From positions 1 through 53,011 of the forward strand of contig CAZSTI010000003.1 of assembly GCA_964609995.1 (NCBI GenBank): a stretch of DNA of 53,011 nucleotides, read 5' to 3'. Made by a program: the position numbers and the translations under genes. This document shows positions 52,822 to 53,011 of this stretch, piece by piece. Position 1 is the stretch's first letter. Each line of letters opens with the position of its first letter. The notes beneath the pieces are model-generated. The model saw only the letters and a program-made list of their open reading frames with translations. It was not told the origin of the DNA and did not search any database. This DNA comes from JAAYGD01 sp964609995 (GTDB lineage: Bacteria; Bacillota_I; Bacilli_A; RF39; UBA660).

Positions 52822-53011
52822 AGGGTTAAATCCTCGATCTATTAGTACTAGTCCGCTCAATGTATTACTACACTTCCACTCCTAGCCTATCAACCAGTTA
52901 GTCTAACTGGGATCTTACTATATAAAATATGGGAAAACTCATCTTGAAGTAGGTTTCACGCTTATATGCTTTCAGCGTTTATCCTTTCCGCACATAGCTA
53001 CCCAGCGCTGC
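52822..53011 (-). rRNA. rrl: 23S ribosomal RNA, 3' end (partial)
   Basis: The minus strand reads the 23S 3' end, CTAATAGATCGAGGATTTAACCC, here given as two parts: CTAATAGATCGAG and GATTTAACCC. Upstream it includes GGGTAGCTATGTGCGGAAAG, typical of the last 200 nt. The gene continues beyond the window. About 54 nt separate it from 5S, with no tRNA between them. The 16S gene is presumably further right. Confidence 0.95.

Overview
The window is a very AT-rich chromosomal segment of a Gram-positive bacterium of the Bacilli/Mollicutes-like branch, perhaps an uncultivated gut lineage such as RF39 (the lineage name is inference). The evidence is gene order and content typical of Bacilli: rimP-nusA-rnpM-infB-rbfA-truB, gpsB-rnpB, rodZ-like-pgsA-recA, recU-ponA, dnaD-nth, pcrA-ligA, tsaE-tsaB-rimI-tsaD, a ComK homologue, a Phe T-box and a CGAAC-N4-GTTCG LexA box. 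The code is standard: TGA ends truB and the CPBP protease gene. Peptidoglycan genes (ddl, PBP1, gpsB, LysM) show a walled cell, and the PrsA lipoprotein with no outer-membrane genes suggests one membrane. Most genes lie on the minus strand, as does the rRNA operon whose 3' end closes the window.

Layout. 1-10.6 kb: the transcription/translation operon rimP (short) to rbfA, then an inserted 1607-aa Ig-repeat surface protein, a CDP-alcohol phosphatidyltransferase and truB. 10.7-14.4 kb, plus strand: CPBP protease, membrane-anchored metallophosphoesterase, a surface protein and an unrecognised protein. 14.4-17.6 kb, minus: an EIIB-like membrane protein without its cysteine, an anchored extracytoplasmic protein, ddl and a hydrolase. 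17.7-18.8 kb: prsA. 18.8-24.2 kb: recX, rpoZ, a Cas4-like/DnaQ-like nuclease fusion and polA. 24.2-31.7 kb: lemA with its DUF2207 partner, the T-box-controlled hydrolase-pheS-pheT operon, and frr. 31.7-35.4 kb: an unknown protein, recA with LexA box, pgsA, a RodZ-like protein, RNase P RNA and gpsB. 35.5-39.6 kb, plus: recU-ponA and a LysM protein. 39.6-46.7 kb: nth, dnaD, cca, comK, ligA, pcrA. 46.7-52.6 kb: a conserved but uncharacterised membrane pair, the tRNA t6A genes, a possible PP2C-like protein and a NUDIX hydrolase. 52.6-53.0 kb: 5S and the 3' end of 23S rRNA.

The genome is tightly packed. Stop codons lie inside terminator stems, convergent genes share one hairpin, and many operons begin with an extended -10 element (TGnTATAAT) only 10-30 nt from the start codon, often directly after the T-tract of the previous terminator. 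I see no CRISPR array, prophage, insertion sequence or tRNA gene. The most unusual items are the surface-protein gene flanked by a 35-bp perfect direct repeat carrying a terminator-promoter module, the half-length RimP behind a leader hairpin, the Cas4-like/DnaQ-like nuclease next to polA, the cysteine-less EIIB-like protein, and several uncharacterised envelope proteins.
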